DNA from: Bacteroidota bacterium
GTDB taxonomy: Bacteria > Bacteroidota > Bacteroidia > Flavobacteriales > Flavobacteriaceae
Reading direction: 5' to 3'
NCBI GenBank assembly: GCA_027621175.1
Contig: JAQCCM010000005.1
Location: 1-64,000 of the forward strand
Length of the DNA: 64,000 nucleotides
Shown: piece by piece, positions 7,761-16,721 of the stretch
Layout: each line of letters opens with the position of its first letter
Position numbering within the stretch: position 1 is the stretch's first letter
Notes under the pieces: generated by a model
Told to the model about the DNA's origin: nothing
What the model saw: only the letters and a program-made list of their open reading frames with translations
Database searches by the model: none
Position numbers and translations under genes: made by a program

Positions 7761-8045
7761 TTACAAAGGCATTTGTGCCTCTAAATAATTTTTTAAAGAT
7801 AGTACTTTTTTCTGAATTTTAACCTGATTATTTGCTGTGGAATCCTTGTCTTTACTTGCCTGTACGGCAATTTGCAAAGCACACATGGCCAACACATCTT
7901 GTTTGTCTTTGACAGCGTAATTTTTTTCAAAATGCTCTATCATGGCATTTATACTTTTTGCGGCTTCTCTCAAAATCGCCTCCTCTCCCTCAGGAACGCT
8001 CAACGGATATACCCTATCGGCTATAGATAATTTAATTTTTTGCAT
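7761..8045 (-). CDS. zapA: Cell division protein ZapA
   Basis: A 94-residue ZapA, which binds FtsZ at the division ring and promotes bundling of its filaments. The N-terminal part (KIKLSIADRVYPLSVPEGEEAILREAAKSIN) is the characteristic beta/helix region, followed by the long dimerising helix. Length is normal. Its start overlaps the stop of the upstream coiled-coil gene (ATGA), so the two are co-translated. The 6S RNA begins right after its stop codon and may be processed from the same transcript. Confidence 0.92.
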   Translation of the reverse strand: MQKIKLSIADRVYPLSVPEGEEAILREAAKSINAMIEHFEKNYAVKDKQDVLAMCALQIAVQASKDKDSTANNQVKIQKKVLSLKNYLEAQMPL

Positions 8046-8347
8046 CAGTCTTCAATTTCTAGTTGTGCAATACACGCATCCACTTCGTTTATCAAGGCGT
8101 CAATATGATAAAGTGCACGTTTTTTTGATGCCGTATCACTCGTATTTATTCCCTGTGCAGATTTTAGTGCTTCGTATTTTTCCTGCCAGTTTCGCGAAAT
8201 TTCCTGTTTCTTTTCTAACTTACTTGTGGTGTCAATTAACGCTTCTTCAAGCTCTTGGTTTTTCTTTTCAAGTGCACGAAAGCTATCCACCAATACATGT
8301 AATTGATTTTCTAACTGTTCTAAATGCTGCAAGGTGGAATATTCCAT
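8045..8347 (-). CDS. Coiled-coil protein partner of ZapA (ZapB-like)
   Basis: About 100 residues, nearly all coiled coil: heptads run from LQHLEQLENQLHVLV through ALEKKNQELEEAL to KLEKKQEISRNWQEKYEALK. The C-terminus is acidic. This resembles the coiled-coil protein found before zapA in many Bacteroidota and may act like ZapB in the division apparatus; that role is inferred from position and shape. I place the start at the ATG at 8347 (MEYSTLQ), but an ATG five codons upstream (8362) is equally in frame. Confidence 0.75.
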   Translation of the reverse strand: MEYSTLQHLEQLENQLHVLVDSFRALEKKNQELEEALIDTTSKLEKKQEISRNWQEKYEALKSAQGINTSDTASKKRALYHIDALINEVDACIAQLEIED

Positions 8348-8428
8348 AAAAGTTAAATTCAACTCAAATGTACCTAAGCTAAGACGTTTTTACAAGTATT
8401 AAAGTATAAGGTTTGTGCATGAATCGTG

Positions 8429-8436
8429 TATTTTTG
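8429..8436 (+). promoter_or_regulatory. Candidate -7 element before the M23 peptidase gene
   Basis: TATTTTTG matches the Bacteroidota -7 consensus TAnnTTTG and ends 4 bases before the ATG at 8441. No TTG at the expected -33 distance is seen. Confidence 0.3.
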
Positions 8437-8440
8437 TTTG

Positions 8441-10096
8441 ATGAACCGAATAATCTTACTATTTATCCTCTTTTGCTATCAACATCTAGCAGCACAATAT
8501 TATCAACCTCCAGTCGATATTCCCATCCAATTATCTGGAACTTTTGCAGAACTCCGAGGTACTCATTTTCATGCAGGAGTAGATATTCGAACCCAAAGTA
8601 AAGAAGGTCTGCCCTTAAGGGCTGTTGCCGATGGCTACGTGTCTCGAATAAAAATTCAGCAAGGCGGATACGGAAAAGCACTCTATATCAATCATCCGAA
8701 TGGTACCACCAGCGTTTACGCACATCTACAACGCTACAGCGATAAGATTGTCCCATTCGTCCGAAAAAAACAATATACCAAGAAAAGCTATACCATCCAT
8801 TTTTACCCAGAACCTACCGACATAACAGTAAAAAAGGGAGAGATTATTGGGTATTCGGGAAATACCGGCTCATCGTTTGGAAATCATTTGCATTTTGAAT
8901 TACGTAGTAGTGCCAATCAAATTCCATTTAATCCATTACTTAATGGTATTGATGCGCCAGATGCTCGAAGACCTCACATCAGACAGGTTTTTGCTTATCC
9001 GTTCAATGGTATTGTGAATCAATCCAAAGAGAAAATACAGCTCAGCATCACCAAAAAAAACGACAGCCTTTATGTGGCTGATACGATAACGGCAATCGGA
9101 GAAATAGGTGTTGGTGTGGACCAATTTGATCGGCAGGATGGATCATACAACAAAAATGGAACCTTTGAAATTTCGGCAAGACTAGACGGTAATCACCGTT
9201 TTTTTGCACGATTTGACAGCCTATCATTTGATGACACCGCTCAAATGCACAAACTGCTAGATTACGAACATTACGTGGATACCAAAAAGAAAGTCATGCG
9301 TCTTTTTAATCCCTTTACAGATCCTGTAAACTTTGTGGAATTTTCTAAAAATGGATTGATACAAGTTGAAGAAGGTAAAAACTACACATATAAAGTCAGC
9401 CTTAGCGATGTGGCAGGGAACAGAACCCATTTAATTATTCCAATAACTGGAAAAAAAGAGGACGTTTGGGTGCCAAAAAAACCGCCTCAAAAAGGAAAGA
9501 CAATCGATCCAAAGAGAGATTATCTCATTGAGTTTGATGCTGCCTCATTGTATTTTGATGCCAATAGCTTTAGCAAAGCCACACCACTTGATATTTATAT
9601 GGATAGCGACACCCTAAAAATTGAAAATCAATATGCGTATTTTAATAAACCTTTTAAACTTACACTTAAAAAAAAGGATACGCTAAAAGGGGAATATCTT
9701 GCATTGAAACAGTCTAATCGCTGGGGATATGTAACCAAAAGAAATCGCAATGGTGATTTTACAGCAAAACTGAAAAGCACTGGGTCCATTGCGGTGCTCC
9801 AAGATACCATCCCGCCCACCATAACAGATCAAAAAAATATCCATAATAGATGGATTTCGCTTGAAAAAGACATTCGTTTTACAATTAAAGATATGGGTTC
9901 AGGCATTGATTATTATGAGGGATTCCTAAACGGTAAGTGGGTTTTGTTTGAATACGAACAAAAAAAGAATGAATTAAAATTTCGATTTAAAGATCCCTTA
10001 AAACTTACGCAAGTAAAACATAATTTAAAGCTAATTGTTTGGGATAAAGCAGGTAACAATACTACATTTGAAGCAACGTTTTACCGTAAAGAATGA
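8441..10096 (+). CDS. Secreted M23-family metallopeptidase
   Basis: A 551-residue protein. The signal peptide covers residues 1-19 (cut near LAAQ). An M23/LytM zinc peptidase domain follows at about 30-170, with the metal-binding motifs HFHAGVD and HLHFE and the intervening GYVSRIKIQQGGYGKALYI. Such enzymes cut peptidoglycan cross-bridges or peptides in the periplasm. The C-terminal ~380 residues are beta-rich and not recognised. I use the ATG at 8441 rather than the GTG 15 bases upstream, because the signal peptide starts there. It overlaps the TonB-dependent receptor gene by ATGA. Confidence 0.9.
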   Translation: MNRIILLFILFCYQHLAAQYYQPPVDIPIQLSGTFAELRGTHFHAGVDIRTQSKEGLPLRAVADGYVSRIKIQQGGYGKALYINHPNGTTSVYAHLQRYSDKIVPFVRKKQYTKKSYTIHFYPEPTDITVKKGEIIGYSGNTGSSFGNHLHFELRSSANQIPFNPLLNGIDAPDARRPHIRQVFAYPFNGIVNQSKEKIQLSITKKNDSLYVADTITAIGEIGVGVDQFDRQDGSYNKNGTFEISARLDGNHRFFARFDSLSFDDTAQMHKLLDYEHYVDTKKKVMRLFNPFTDPVNFVEFSKNGLIQVEEGKNYTYKVSLSDVAGNRTHLIIPITGKKEDVWVPKKPPQKGKTIDPKRDYLIEFDAASLYFDANSFSKATPLDIYMDSDTLKIENQYAYFNKPFKLTLKKKDTLKGEYLALKQSNRWGYVTKRNRNGDFTAKLKSTGSIAVLQDTIPPTITDQKNIHNRWISLEKDIRFTIKDMGSGIDYYEGFLNGKWVLFEYEQKKNELKFRFKDPLKLTQVKHNLKLIVWDKAGNNTTFEATFYRKE

Positions 10097-12534
10097 AAAA
10101 ACCTATCGTAGTAATGTTGTTCTTGCTGTATTCCCTAGGAATATTTGCACAAAACACTACAATTCAGGGGGTCGTTACAAACACGAATAAACAACCTATT
10201 CCATTTGTAACCATTACCACAAATGTGGGACTGGGAACCACCACAAACGAAAACGGATTTTATCAGCTTGCTATTCCTTCAAATGAGCAAGTAAAAGTCA
10301 AATTCTCTCATATTTCACATAAAAACGTTTCCGTATCTATCAATCTAAAACCTAACACATTCAACGAACTCCACCCTGTAATGAACACCAAAACGGAGCA
10401 AATTGGTGAAGTTATAGTGCAAGGAAACCGATCAGCAACTGTTCGTGGTGTAACAGTCCTTTCTCCCAAAACAATACGAAATATTGCGGGAGCTAATGCT
10501 GGGGTTGAAAACTTATTATTGAGCCTACCCGGAGTAAATTCTAACAATGAGCTAAGTACACAATATGCTGTTCGAGGTGGAAATTATGATGAAAATTTGG
10601 TGTACGTAAATGGCATTGAGGTATATCGCCCTACACTTATCAGGGCTGGTCAACAAGAAGGTTTAAGCTTTCTAAACCCAGACCTTATCCAAAATGTCGT
10701 TTTTAAGGCTGGTGGATTTGAAGCAAGTTATGGCGATAAGTTATCCTCGGTTTTAGATATCACTTATAAAACCCCAACGCAAACCGAAACGAGTATTGAT
10801 GTCAGTTTACTTGGAGGGAGTATTAGCTATGGCACAACAAAAAATAATTGGTCGGCAATTGTTGGCGCACGTTATCGCGATAACCAACTACTTGTAAACC
10901 AAAAAGAGACCAGTGCGCAGTATAGACCTTCTTTTGCAGATGTTCAAACCTTTATCACCTTCCAAAAAAAGCAGGCATGGAAGTTTCAATTTTTAGGTTC
11001 CATATCTAAGAATGATTATAATTATGCACCACAAACACGACAAACAAATTTTGGAACCATTGCTAAACCAAGAGCGCTTTTGGTGTATTACAACGGTGAA
11101 GAAAAAGACGTATATCAAACCTCTTTGGGTGCATTGAAAACTACTTTTCAACCCAATGAAGAAACAAAATACACCCTTATAACATCCGTTTATCACACCA
11201 AAGAACAAGAGTATTTTGACATTCTAGCGCAGTATTTATTAGGCTCACCGAGTACCGAAATTGGATCTGAAGACTTAGGCAACATTTCATTTGCCGAAGG
11301 CGTTGGAAGTCAACACACCCACGGCAGAAACGACTATGACGCATTAATCACGTCTATAGACATTGCAGGAACGCATCAAGGGGAAAAACACGAATTGCGC
11401 TGGGGAATTCAGCTAAAATCCGAAGATATTCATGACCGCATTGTAGAATGGGAAAAGGTTGATTCAGCCGGATTCTCTATTCGTCCGCCTGCGCTTATGG
11501 CAAAAAACAATCAACCATATGAACCTTTTGAAGGGCCTCTAGTGTTGTTCAATAATATTAGAGCAACCCAGCAAAGTACGCTTAACAGAATCTCTGGATA
11601 TTTGCAGTGGAACAATCGTTTTTTATTCGGGAATAATGTGGCATGGCTGTCGGCTGGAGTGCGTTTACATCATTGGAAATTGACAAATTTCAGCAACTCA
11701 GGAAGTACATTTTTTAGCCCTCGTTTTCAATTGAGTTTGCAACCCACAAAAAATCCAAATGTGGTGTCACGCTTATCGCTTGGAAGCTATACACAAGCTC
11801 CATTTTACAGAGAGTTAAGGGATCGAAATGGGAACATCAATCCAGATGTAAAGCCTCAAAAATCTGTTCATTTCGTTTCAAGTCACGATCGGAAATTCTC
11901 GCTATGGAATAGGCCTTTCGTTTTTCAAGCAGCTGCTTACTACAAATATTTATGGGACGTAAATCCTTATACGCTTGAAAATGTTCGGATTCGATATTTA
12001 GCTAATAACAATGCTGAAGCGTGGGTGTATGGATTGGATATGCGTCTCAACGGAGAGTTTGTACCTGGTACAGAATCTTGGATAAGCTTAGGCCTTTTAA
12101 ACGCACAAGAAAACCAAAATGGAAGAGGGAAAATAGCACGTCCAACAGATCAGCGTATAAAGTTTGCTATGCTATTTCAGGATTATGTGCCACGGATGCC
12201 CTTTTTAAAAATGAATTTAAATTTAGTCTATAATACGGGTTTGCCAGGTGGGTCACCCAGCTACGCTGACCCATATGATTACCAAAATAGACTTCGCGAC
12301 TATAAACGGGCTGATATTGGTTTTTTATACGTTATTAAAGATGATAAACGCTTTAAAAACACCTTCAAAAGTTTTAATGAAATTCAAGTTGGTGTTGAAA
12401 TCATTAATGTGTTTGATGTGCAAAACGCCATCACCAATACTTGGGTACGAGATGTTTATACCCAACGTCAATTTGGTATCCCAAACTACATGACACCGCG
12501 AGTATTTAACATTAAGCTAAGCGCAAGATTTTAA
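10093..12534 (+). CDS. TonB-dependent receptor with carboxypeptidase-like N-terminal domain
   Basis: An 813-residue outer-membrane receptor. Signal peptide 1-19 (IFAQ). A carboxypeptidase-D regulatory-like beta domain covers about 22-105 (IQGVVTNTNKQPIPFVTI, GTTTNENGFYQL), and a plug domain about 115-225 (LLLSLPGVNSNNE, YAVRGGNYDENLVYVNGIEV). A long beta-barrel ends in an aromatic terminal strand, NIKLSARF. It imports an unknown ligand using TonB energy. It is not preceded by a SusC/SusD pair and lacks the SusC length, so glycan import is not indicated. It is coupled by a 4-base overlap to the M23 peptidase. Its 3' end overlaps the converging cysteine desulfurase gene by 4 bases. Confidence 0.92.
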   Translation: MKKPIVVMLFLLYSLGIFAQNTTIQGVVTNTNKQPIPFVTITTNVGLGTTTNENGFYQLAIPSNEQVKVKFSHISHKNVSVSINLKPNTFNELHPVMNTKTEQIGEVIVQGNRSATVRGVTVLSPKTIRNIAGANAGVENLLLSLPGVNSNNELSTQYAVRGGNYDENLVYVNGIEVYRPTLIRAGQQEGLSFLNPDLIQNVVFKAGGFEASYGDKLSSVLDITYKTPTQTETSIDVSLLGGSISYGTTKNNWSAIVGARYRDNQLLVNQKETSAQYRPSFADVQTFITFQKKQAWKFQFLGSISKNDYNYAPQTRQTNFGTIAKPRALLVYYNGEEKDVYQTSLGALKTTFQPNEETKYTLITSVYHTKEQEYFDILAQYLLGSPSTEIGSEDLGNISFAEGVGSQHTHGRNDYDALITSIDIAGTHQGEKHELRWGIQLKSEDIHDRIVEWEKVDSAGFSIRPPALMAKNNQPYEPFEGPLVLFNNIRATQQSTLNRISGYLQWNNRFLFGNNVAWLSAGVRLHHWKLTNFSNSGSTFFSPRFQLSLQPTKNPNVVSRLSLGSYTQAPFYRELRDRNGNINPDVKPQKSVHFVSSHDRKFSLWNRPFVFQAAAYYKYLWDVNPYTLENVRIRYLANNNAEAWVYGLDMRLNGEFVPGTESWISLGLLNAQENQNGRGKIARPTDQRIKFAMLFQDYVPRMPFLKMNLNLVYNTGLPGGSPSYADPYDYQNRLRDYKRADIGFLYVIKDDKRFKNTFKSFNEIQVGVEIINVFDVQNAITNTWVRDVYTQRQFGIPNYMTPRVFNIKLSARF

Positions 12535-13679
12535 CTGTTGGCGTATGCAGCCAGTATATCTGCCAATCTATCTATTTCTCCCTTTGTGTTGTGTGCTGAA
12601 AATGAAAATCGGAGTGAAGGAGATTTATTCTCCAAGGGAGTAAGTAATGTATGCAACACATGTGACCCTGATTCACTACCCGACTGGCAAGCACTCCCTT
12701 TGGAACAACAAATGCCCTGCAAGTCAAGATGAAAAGCCAACAGCTGTGCTTTTTTCTCATCTATGGCGAAACGTGCATTAACTATGGTGTGGGTGCTATG
12801 CGTCATATCAGCACAAGCACCATTGAAAACAGTTTCCGGCAATACCTCTTGTAACTTATGCATACAGTATGTCTTGAGTGCCTTCAGAGTAGCAGTGTCT
12901 GCTTCCATTGTTTCATATGACAAACGCAGTGCCATTTCCATTCCAACAATATTGTGTACAGATTCTGTTCCGGCGCGCATACCACGTTCTTGAGAACCAC
13001 CCAAAAACAAAGCACCCAAACCTGTTTGTTTACGTATATAGATAAAACCAATTCCCTTTGGACCATGAAACTTATGTGCCGATGCAACTGCAAAGTCAAT
13101 TGGTAATTCGCCCAAACGAAGTGGGAAATGCCCAATAGACTGTACGGTATCAGAGTGAAAAAGCGCATTGTGTTTCCGACAAAGACTTCCAACTGCCTCT
13201 ATATCCAAAATGGAACCAACTTCATTGTTTATGTGCATCAAACTCACCAGTTTCTGATCCGGTATTTCAGAAAGTAAACGTTCTAAATCGTTTAAATCAG
13301 GGAGTCCATTTGGTAAAATTTTTACCATATGAAGTGTAATCATGCCTTGTGCTGCTAAATATTCTAATGGATGTAGAACCGCATGATGCTCAATCGGAGA
13401 ACTTATAATATGCGTAATCCCCAAGTGCTGCACAGCACACTGCAATACCGTATTGTCCCCCTCTGTACCCCCAGAAGTGAAAATAATTTCTTGCGGCAAT
13501 ACACCCAGTATTTTCGCTATGTATTTCCGCGCAGATTCAACTTTGGCTTTTGCTGCACGACCTGCAGCATGAATAGACGAAGGGTTGCCAAAATGCAAGT
13601 TCATCGTTTCATGCATGGCATCCACTACTTCTGGAAAAATAGGTGTAGTTGCTGCGTTATCTAGATAGATTAAATCCAT
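12531..13679 (-). CDS. Cysteine desulfurase, NifS/IscS family
   Basis: A 382-residue PLP enzyme of fold type I. It releases sulfur from cysteine as a persulfide for Fe-S clusters and thio-modifications. Visible features are the N-terminal YLDNAATTP, the PLP Lys203 in SAHKFHGPKG, the ligand region SGGTEGDN, and the catalytic Cys331 in CSKGSACQSG. The extra pair C324-C325 is close by. Length is normal for the IscS/NifS group. It is followed on the same strand by nothing and preceded by ornithine aminotransferase with 5 bases between, so both are probably one operon. There is no iscU next to it in the window. Confidence 0.92.
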   Translation of the reverse strand: MDLIYLDNAATTPIFPEVVDAMHETMNLHFGNPSSIHAAGRAAKAKVESARKYIAKILGVLPQEIIFTSGGTEGDNTVLQCAVQHLGITHIISSPIEHHAVLHPLEYLAAQGMITLHMVKILPNGLPDLNDLERLLSEIPDQKLVSLMHINNEVGSILDIEAVGSLCRKHNALFHSDTVQSIGHFPLRLGELPIDFAVASAHKFHGPKGIGFIYIRKQTGLGALFLGGSQERGMRAGTESVHNIVGMEMALRLSYETMEADTATLKALKTYCMHKLQEVLPETVFNGACADMTHSTHTIVNARFAIDEKKAQLLAFHLDLQGICCSKGSACQSGSESGSHVLHTLLTPLENKSPSLRFSFSAHNTKGEIDRLADILAAYANS

Positions 13680-13684
13680 CGCAT

Positions 13685-14968
13685 TTAGTTTGGCTCAAAA
13701 GTGCTCAATGTTTTGATAATAATATCAACACAGGAAAAAAGTTCGTCTTCAGACATGACTAACGGAGGTGCAAAGCGAATGATATTTCCGTGAGTGGGCT
13801 TTGCCAGTAAGCCGTTTTCTTTAAGAGCCATACAGATATTCCATGCGGTACCGCTATCAGGGGAATCATTAATAACAATGGCGTTTAAAAGACCTTTACC
13901 ACGAACAAGAGTAACGATATCACTGTTTTTGATGTATTCGTTCATGGCATTTCGAAAAAGCTGTCCGAGTTTACGCGCGTTTTGAGCAAGACTTTCGTCT
14001 TTTACTACATTCAATGCGGCAGTAGCAACTGCCGCCGCGATAGGATTTCCACCAAACGTGCTCCCGTGTTCACCCGGCTGGATAACATCCATAACGTCAT
14101 GGTTGGCCAAAACTGCCGAAACGGGATAAACACCTCCACTAAGCGCCTTGCCCAAAATCAAAATATCAGGTGCCGCAAATGTGTCCGGCTGACGCAAGCA
14201 AGAGGACTCACAACTACAGTTTCCACAAACTGCTAATAATGAACCTGTTCTGGCAATACCTGTTTGAATTTCATCGGCAATAAAAAGCACTTCATGATCA
14301 TTACATAGCTGCTGCACATTTCGTAAATAATCTTCATCGGGAGTGAAAATTCCTGCTTCACCTTGGATGGGCTCTACAAGAAAGCCAACAATATTTTTGT
14401 TTGTAGAAAACACCGATTCAAGTGCTTTTATATCGTTATGCGGTATGGAAATAAAACCTGGTGTGTAAGGACCAAAATCCTTTCTAGCAACTTGATCGTC
14501 AGAAAAGGAAATGATAGTTGTAGTTCTTCCGTGAAAATTACCATGACAAACAACAATCTGAGCTTGTTCTTGTGGAATTCCCTTTTTTTTCACCCCCCAT
14601 TTTCGAGCAATTTTGATAGCCGTTTCAACGGCTTCTGCACCCGAATTCATGGGTAGGACTTTATCAAAACCAAAATAAGTTGTGATAAAAGCAGCAAATG
14701 GACCAAATGCGCTGTTGTGAAAAGCGCGCGATGTTAAGCATAACTGCTGCGCTTGGTCTTGTAATGCTTGTACAATTTTAGGGTGGCAATGCCCTTGATT
14801 AACAGCAGAATAGGCCGATAGAAAATCAAAGTATTTCTTTCCTTCCACATCCCACAAATAAACACCTTCGCCCTTATCCAGAACAACGGGCAACGGATGA
14901 TAATTGTGCGCCCCGCGTTCGTGTTCCAAATCGATAAATTGGTCTGTAAGTGTAATTTCTGTAGCCAT
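13685..14968 (-). CDS. rocD: Ornithine aminotransferase (ornithine-oxo-acid transaminase)
   Basis: A 427-residue class III PLP aminotransferase converting ornithine and 2-oxoglutarate to glutamate semialdehyde and glutamate. Seen: [19 protein letters not shown] (substrate-entry region typical of OAT), [40 protein letters not shown] and the PLP lysine K274 in ILGKALSGG. Between ARTGSLLAV and DILILGKA there is an insertion with four cysteines (C248, C251, C253, C257; pattern CxxCxCxxxC) not present in the usual human or Bacillus enzyme. The ATG at 14968 gives a standard N-terminus. Confidence 0.93.
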   Translation of the reverse strand: MATEITLTDQFIDLEHERGAHNYHPLPVVLDKGEGVYLWDVEGKKYFDFLSAYSAVNQGHCHPKIVQALQDQAQQLCLTSRAFHNSAFGPFAAFITTYFGFDKVLPMNSGAEAVETAIKIARKWGVKKKGIPQEQAQIVVCHGNFHGRTTTIISFSDDQVARKDFGPYTPGFISIPHNDIKALESVFSTNKNIVGFLVEPIQGEAGIFTPDEDYLRNVQQLCNDHEVLFIADEIQTGIARTGSLLAVCGNCSCESSCLRQPDTFAAPDILILGKALSGGVYPVSAVLANHDVMDVIQPGEHGSTFGGNPIAAAVATAALNVVKDESLAQNARKLGQLFRNAMNEYIKNSDIVTLVRGKGLLNAIVINDSPDSGTAWNICMALKENGLLAKPTHGNIIRFAPPLVMSEDELFSCVDIIIKTLSTFEPN

Positions 14969-14975
14969 AATATCA

Positions 14976-14983
14976 CAAAAATA
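14976..14983 (-). promoter_or_regulatory. Candidate -7 element for rocD
   Basis: On the minus strand TATTTTTG (14983 to 14976) matches TAnnTTTG and ends 7 bases before the rocD ATG. The same spacing occurs before the SpoU and uvrB genes. No TTG lies at the standard -33 spacing. Confidence 0.45.
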
Positions 14984-15007
14984 CTAAAGCCTGTGTCAAT
15001 AAAAAAG

Positions 15008-15796
15008 CTAAACCTTGGTTTCGAAAGTTTTTTCAATAAAATCAACTAATTCTCGGTACCCTTTTCTAGAAATAAAAATTTTCTTTCCGTTTGACAATAC
15101 AACGGTGTATTGTACATTCCTCAAAATAGATTTTATAGCAGTAACACAAACCAAAGTGCTCCGGCTTACACGAAAGAAAGTTTTGGTAGATTGTAGTTTT
15201 TTCTCCGCTTCTTGAATGGAAACATTTGCAATTAAAAACTCATTTTTATCGTGGCTTTTAAGTACTACTTCCGTTTTTTCCTTGCCCTTGTGCGTTTCTA
15301 CGCATATGATATCATCAACAGAAATTAAATCAATTGAAAATCTGTCTGACATGGCAAAACGTTGCGAAATACTTCTCGAACCGACATTGAACTGTGAGAG
15401 TACTTCAGCATCAAACACTTGTTTGCCTTTTGTGCTTTTGAGTTTCTTATCAATTTTATCCACTGTTGCAATAAGGTCTTGAATTTCAATAGGCTTAAGT
15501 AGGTAATCAACTACTTGATATCGAATAGCTCTGAGAGCAAATTCATCATGAGCAGTACACATAACCACCTGCATATCAGCACAACCTACGGCATCTAAAA
15601 TATCAAATCCACTACCTTGATCAAGAACAATATCTAAAAACAAAACATCTGGCTTTTTAGACAATAGGTAATCAATGGCTTTGGCCTTTTTTGTAAAAGA
15701 TGCTTCAAGCTTAATATTTGGGCAATACTTTTCTAAGTAATAAGAGAAAAGTGCGATATTGCGTGCCTCATCGTCGACAATTACTGCAGTTAACAA
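15008..15796 (-). CDS. LytTR-family response regulator
   Basis: A 262-residue two-domain regulator. The receiver domain (1-120) has acidic residues D8/D9, phospho-acceptor D55 in VLFLDIVLDQG, T81 in VVMCTAHDE and K106 in DYLLKPIE. A LytTR DNA-binding domain follows (about 150-260), with DIICVETHKGKEKTEVVL and the SRSTLVCVTAI segment. Such proteins are usually paired with a 7TMR or LytS-type histidine kinase, but no kinase gene is in the window, so it is an orphan here. It is transcribed divergently from the SpoU methyltransferase gene across a 106-base AT-rich gap. Confidence 0.92.
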   Translation of the reverse strand: MLTAVIVDDEARNIALFSYYLEKYCPNIKLEASFTKKAKAIDYLLSKKPDVLFLDIVLDQGSGFDILDAVGCADMQVVMCTAHDEFALRAIRYQVVDYLLKPIEIQDLIATVDKIDKKLKSTKGKQVFDAEVLSQFNVGSRSISQRFAMSDRFSIDLISVDDIICVETHKGKEKTEVVLKSHDKNEFLIANVSIQEAEKKLQSTKTFFRVSRSTLVCVTAIKSILRNVQYTVVLSNGKKIFISRKGYRELVDFIEKTFETKV

Positions 15797-15887
15797 GCCG
15801 TATTAAGTTTTAAGATTTGGACGTAAATATAAAACAATTTTTTGCATCTCTCTAAAATTTGTTACATAATGTTAATATTTAAATAAA

Positions 15888-15895
15888 TATTTTTG
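15888..15895 (+). promoter_or_regulatory. Candidate -7 element for the SpoU methyltransferase gene
   Basis: TATTTTTG ends 7 bases before the ATG at 15903. A TTG lies 26 bases upstream (15859-15861), longer than the preferred spacing. Confidence 0.45.
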
Positions 15896-15902
15896 TACCA
15901 CA

Positions 15903-16703
15903 ATGAAACATATTTCAAGTACACAAAATGCTGCCATTAAAGCATATATTTTATTGCAATCGAAAGCTAAGGTTCGAACTGAAAAAAAACAGTTTGTGGT
16001 TGAAGGAAGACGTGAATTACAGCTGTCGCAATTGGCGGACTACACTGTTTCATCCATTTTTTGGTGTCCTGAAATTTTTGAAAAAGCAGAATTCGAAGAC
16101 TGGATTGCACCATTTCAAAACAACATAGATGTAACCTCGGTTTCATTAAATGTATATCAAAAAATGGTAGTTCGGGACAGCACAGAGGGAGTTGTAGGGA
16201 TTGCAGCGCAAAAAAACAAGTTGTTGGAATCTTGGAAACCGAACAGCAAGAACCCATTAATTCTTGTTTTAGAATCAATAGAAAAACCTGGCAATCTTGG
16301 TGCTATTTTAAGAACAGCAGACGCCTCAGGTGTAGATGCGGTAATTATTACAGAAGAACATACGGATATTCATAATCCAAATGTGATACGCTCAAGTGTT
16401 GGGGGATTTTTTTCATCGCGTATTTTTTTGTGTAGCAATGAAGAAGCAAAGCGTTTTCTTGTTAAAAATAACGTGATTCCTTATGCTGCATCACTTCAAA
16501 AAAATAATGTTTATACGCAAGCAGATTACACAAAACCAACAGCATTTGTAATGGGCAGTGAAGCAAAAGGCCTAAGTGAATTTTGGCGCAAACAAGATAT
16601 AATTGCAGTAAAAATTCCTATGCTAGGGAATGTAGATTCGCTTAACGTTTCTGTTGCAACTGCAATTTTAGCCTATGAAGCAATTCGTCAACGCAATTGC
16701 TAA
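15903..16703 (+). CDS. RNA 2'-O-methyltransferase, TrmH/SpoU family
   Basis: A 266-residue SPOUT enzyme that transfers a methyl group from SAM to ribose 2'-O of rRNA or tRNA. An N-terminal substrate-binding domain (about 1-105; KKQFVVEGRREL) precedes the knotted catalytic domain. The three motifs are visible: motif 1 LESIEKPGNLGAILRTADASG with the catalytic Asn/Arg, motif 2 FVMGSEAKGLS and motif 3 IPMLGNVDSLNVSVATAI. Which nucleotide is methylated cannot be told. The gene is the first of a rightward run and lies 18 bases before the Rel/SpoT gene. Confidence 0.92.
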   Translation: MKHISSTQNAAIKAYILLQSKAKVRTEKKQFVVEGRRELQLSQLADYTVSSIFWCPEIFEKAEFEDWIAPFQNNIDVTSVSLNVYQKMVVRDSTEGVVGIAAQKNKLLESWKPNSKNPLILVLESIEKPGNLGAILRTADASGVDAVIITEEHTDIHNPNVIRSSVGGFFSSRIFLCSNEEAKRFLVKNNVIPYAASLQKNNVYTQADYTKPTAFVMGSEAKGLSEFWRKQDIIAVKIPMLGNVDSLNVSVATAILAYEAIRQRNC

Positions 16704-16721
16704 TTTTTGTATCTTTAACTT

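Noticed and set aside
11000-12500. Alternative frames within the TonB-dependent receptor (for example at 12021 and 12248)
   Set aside because: No recognisable domains, and they lie wholly inside the barrel-coding region.
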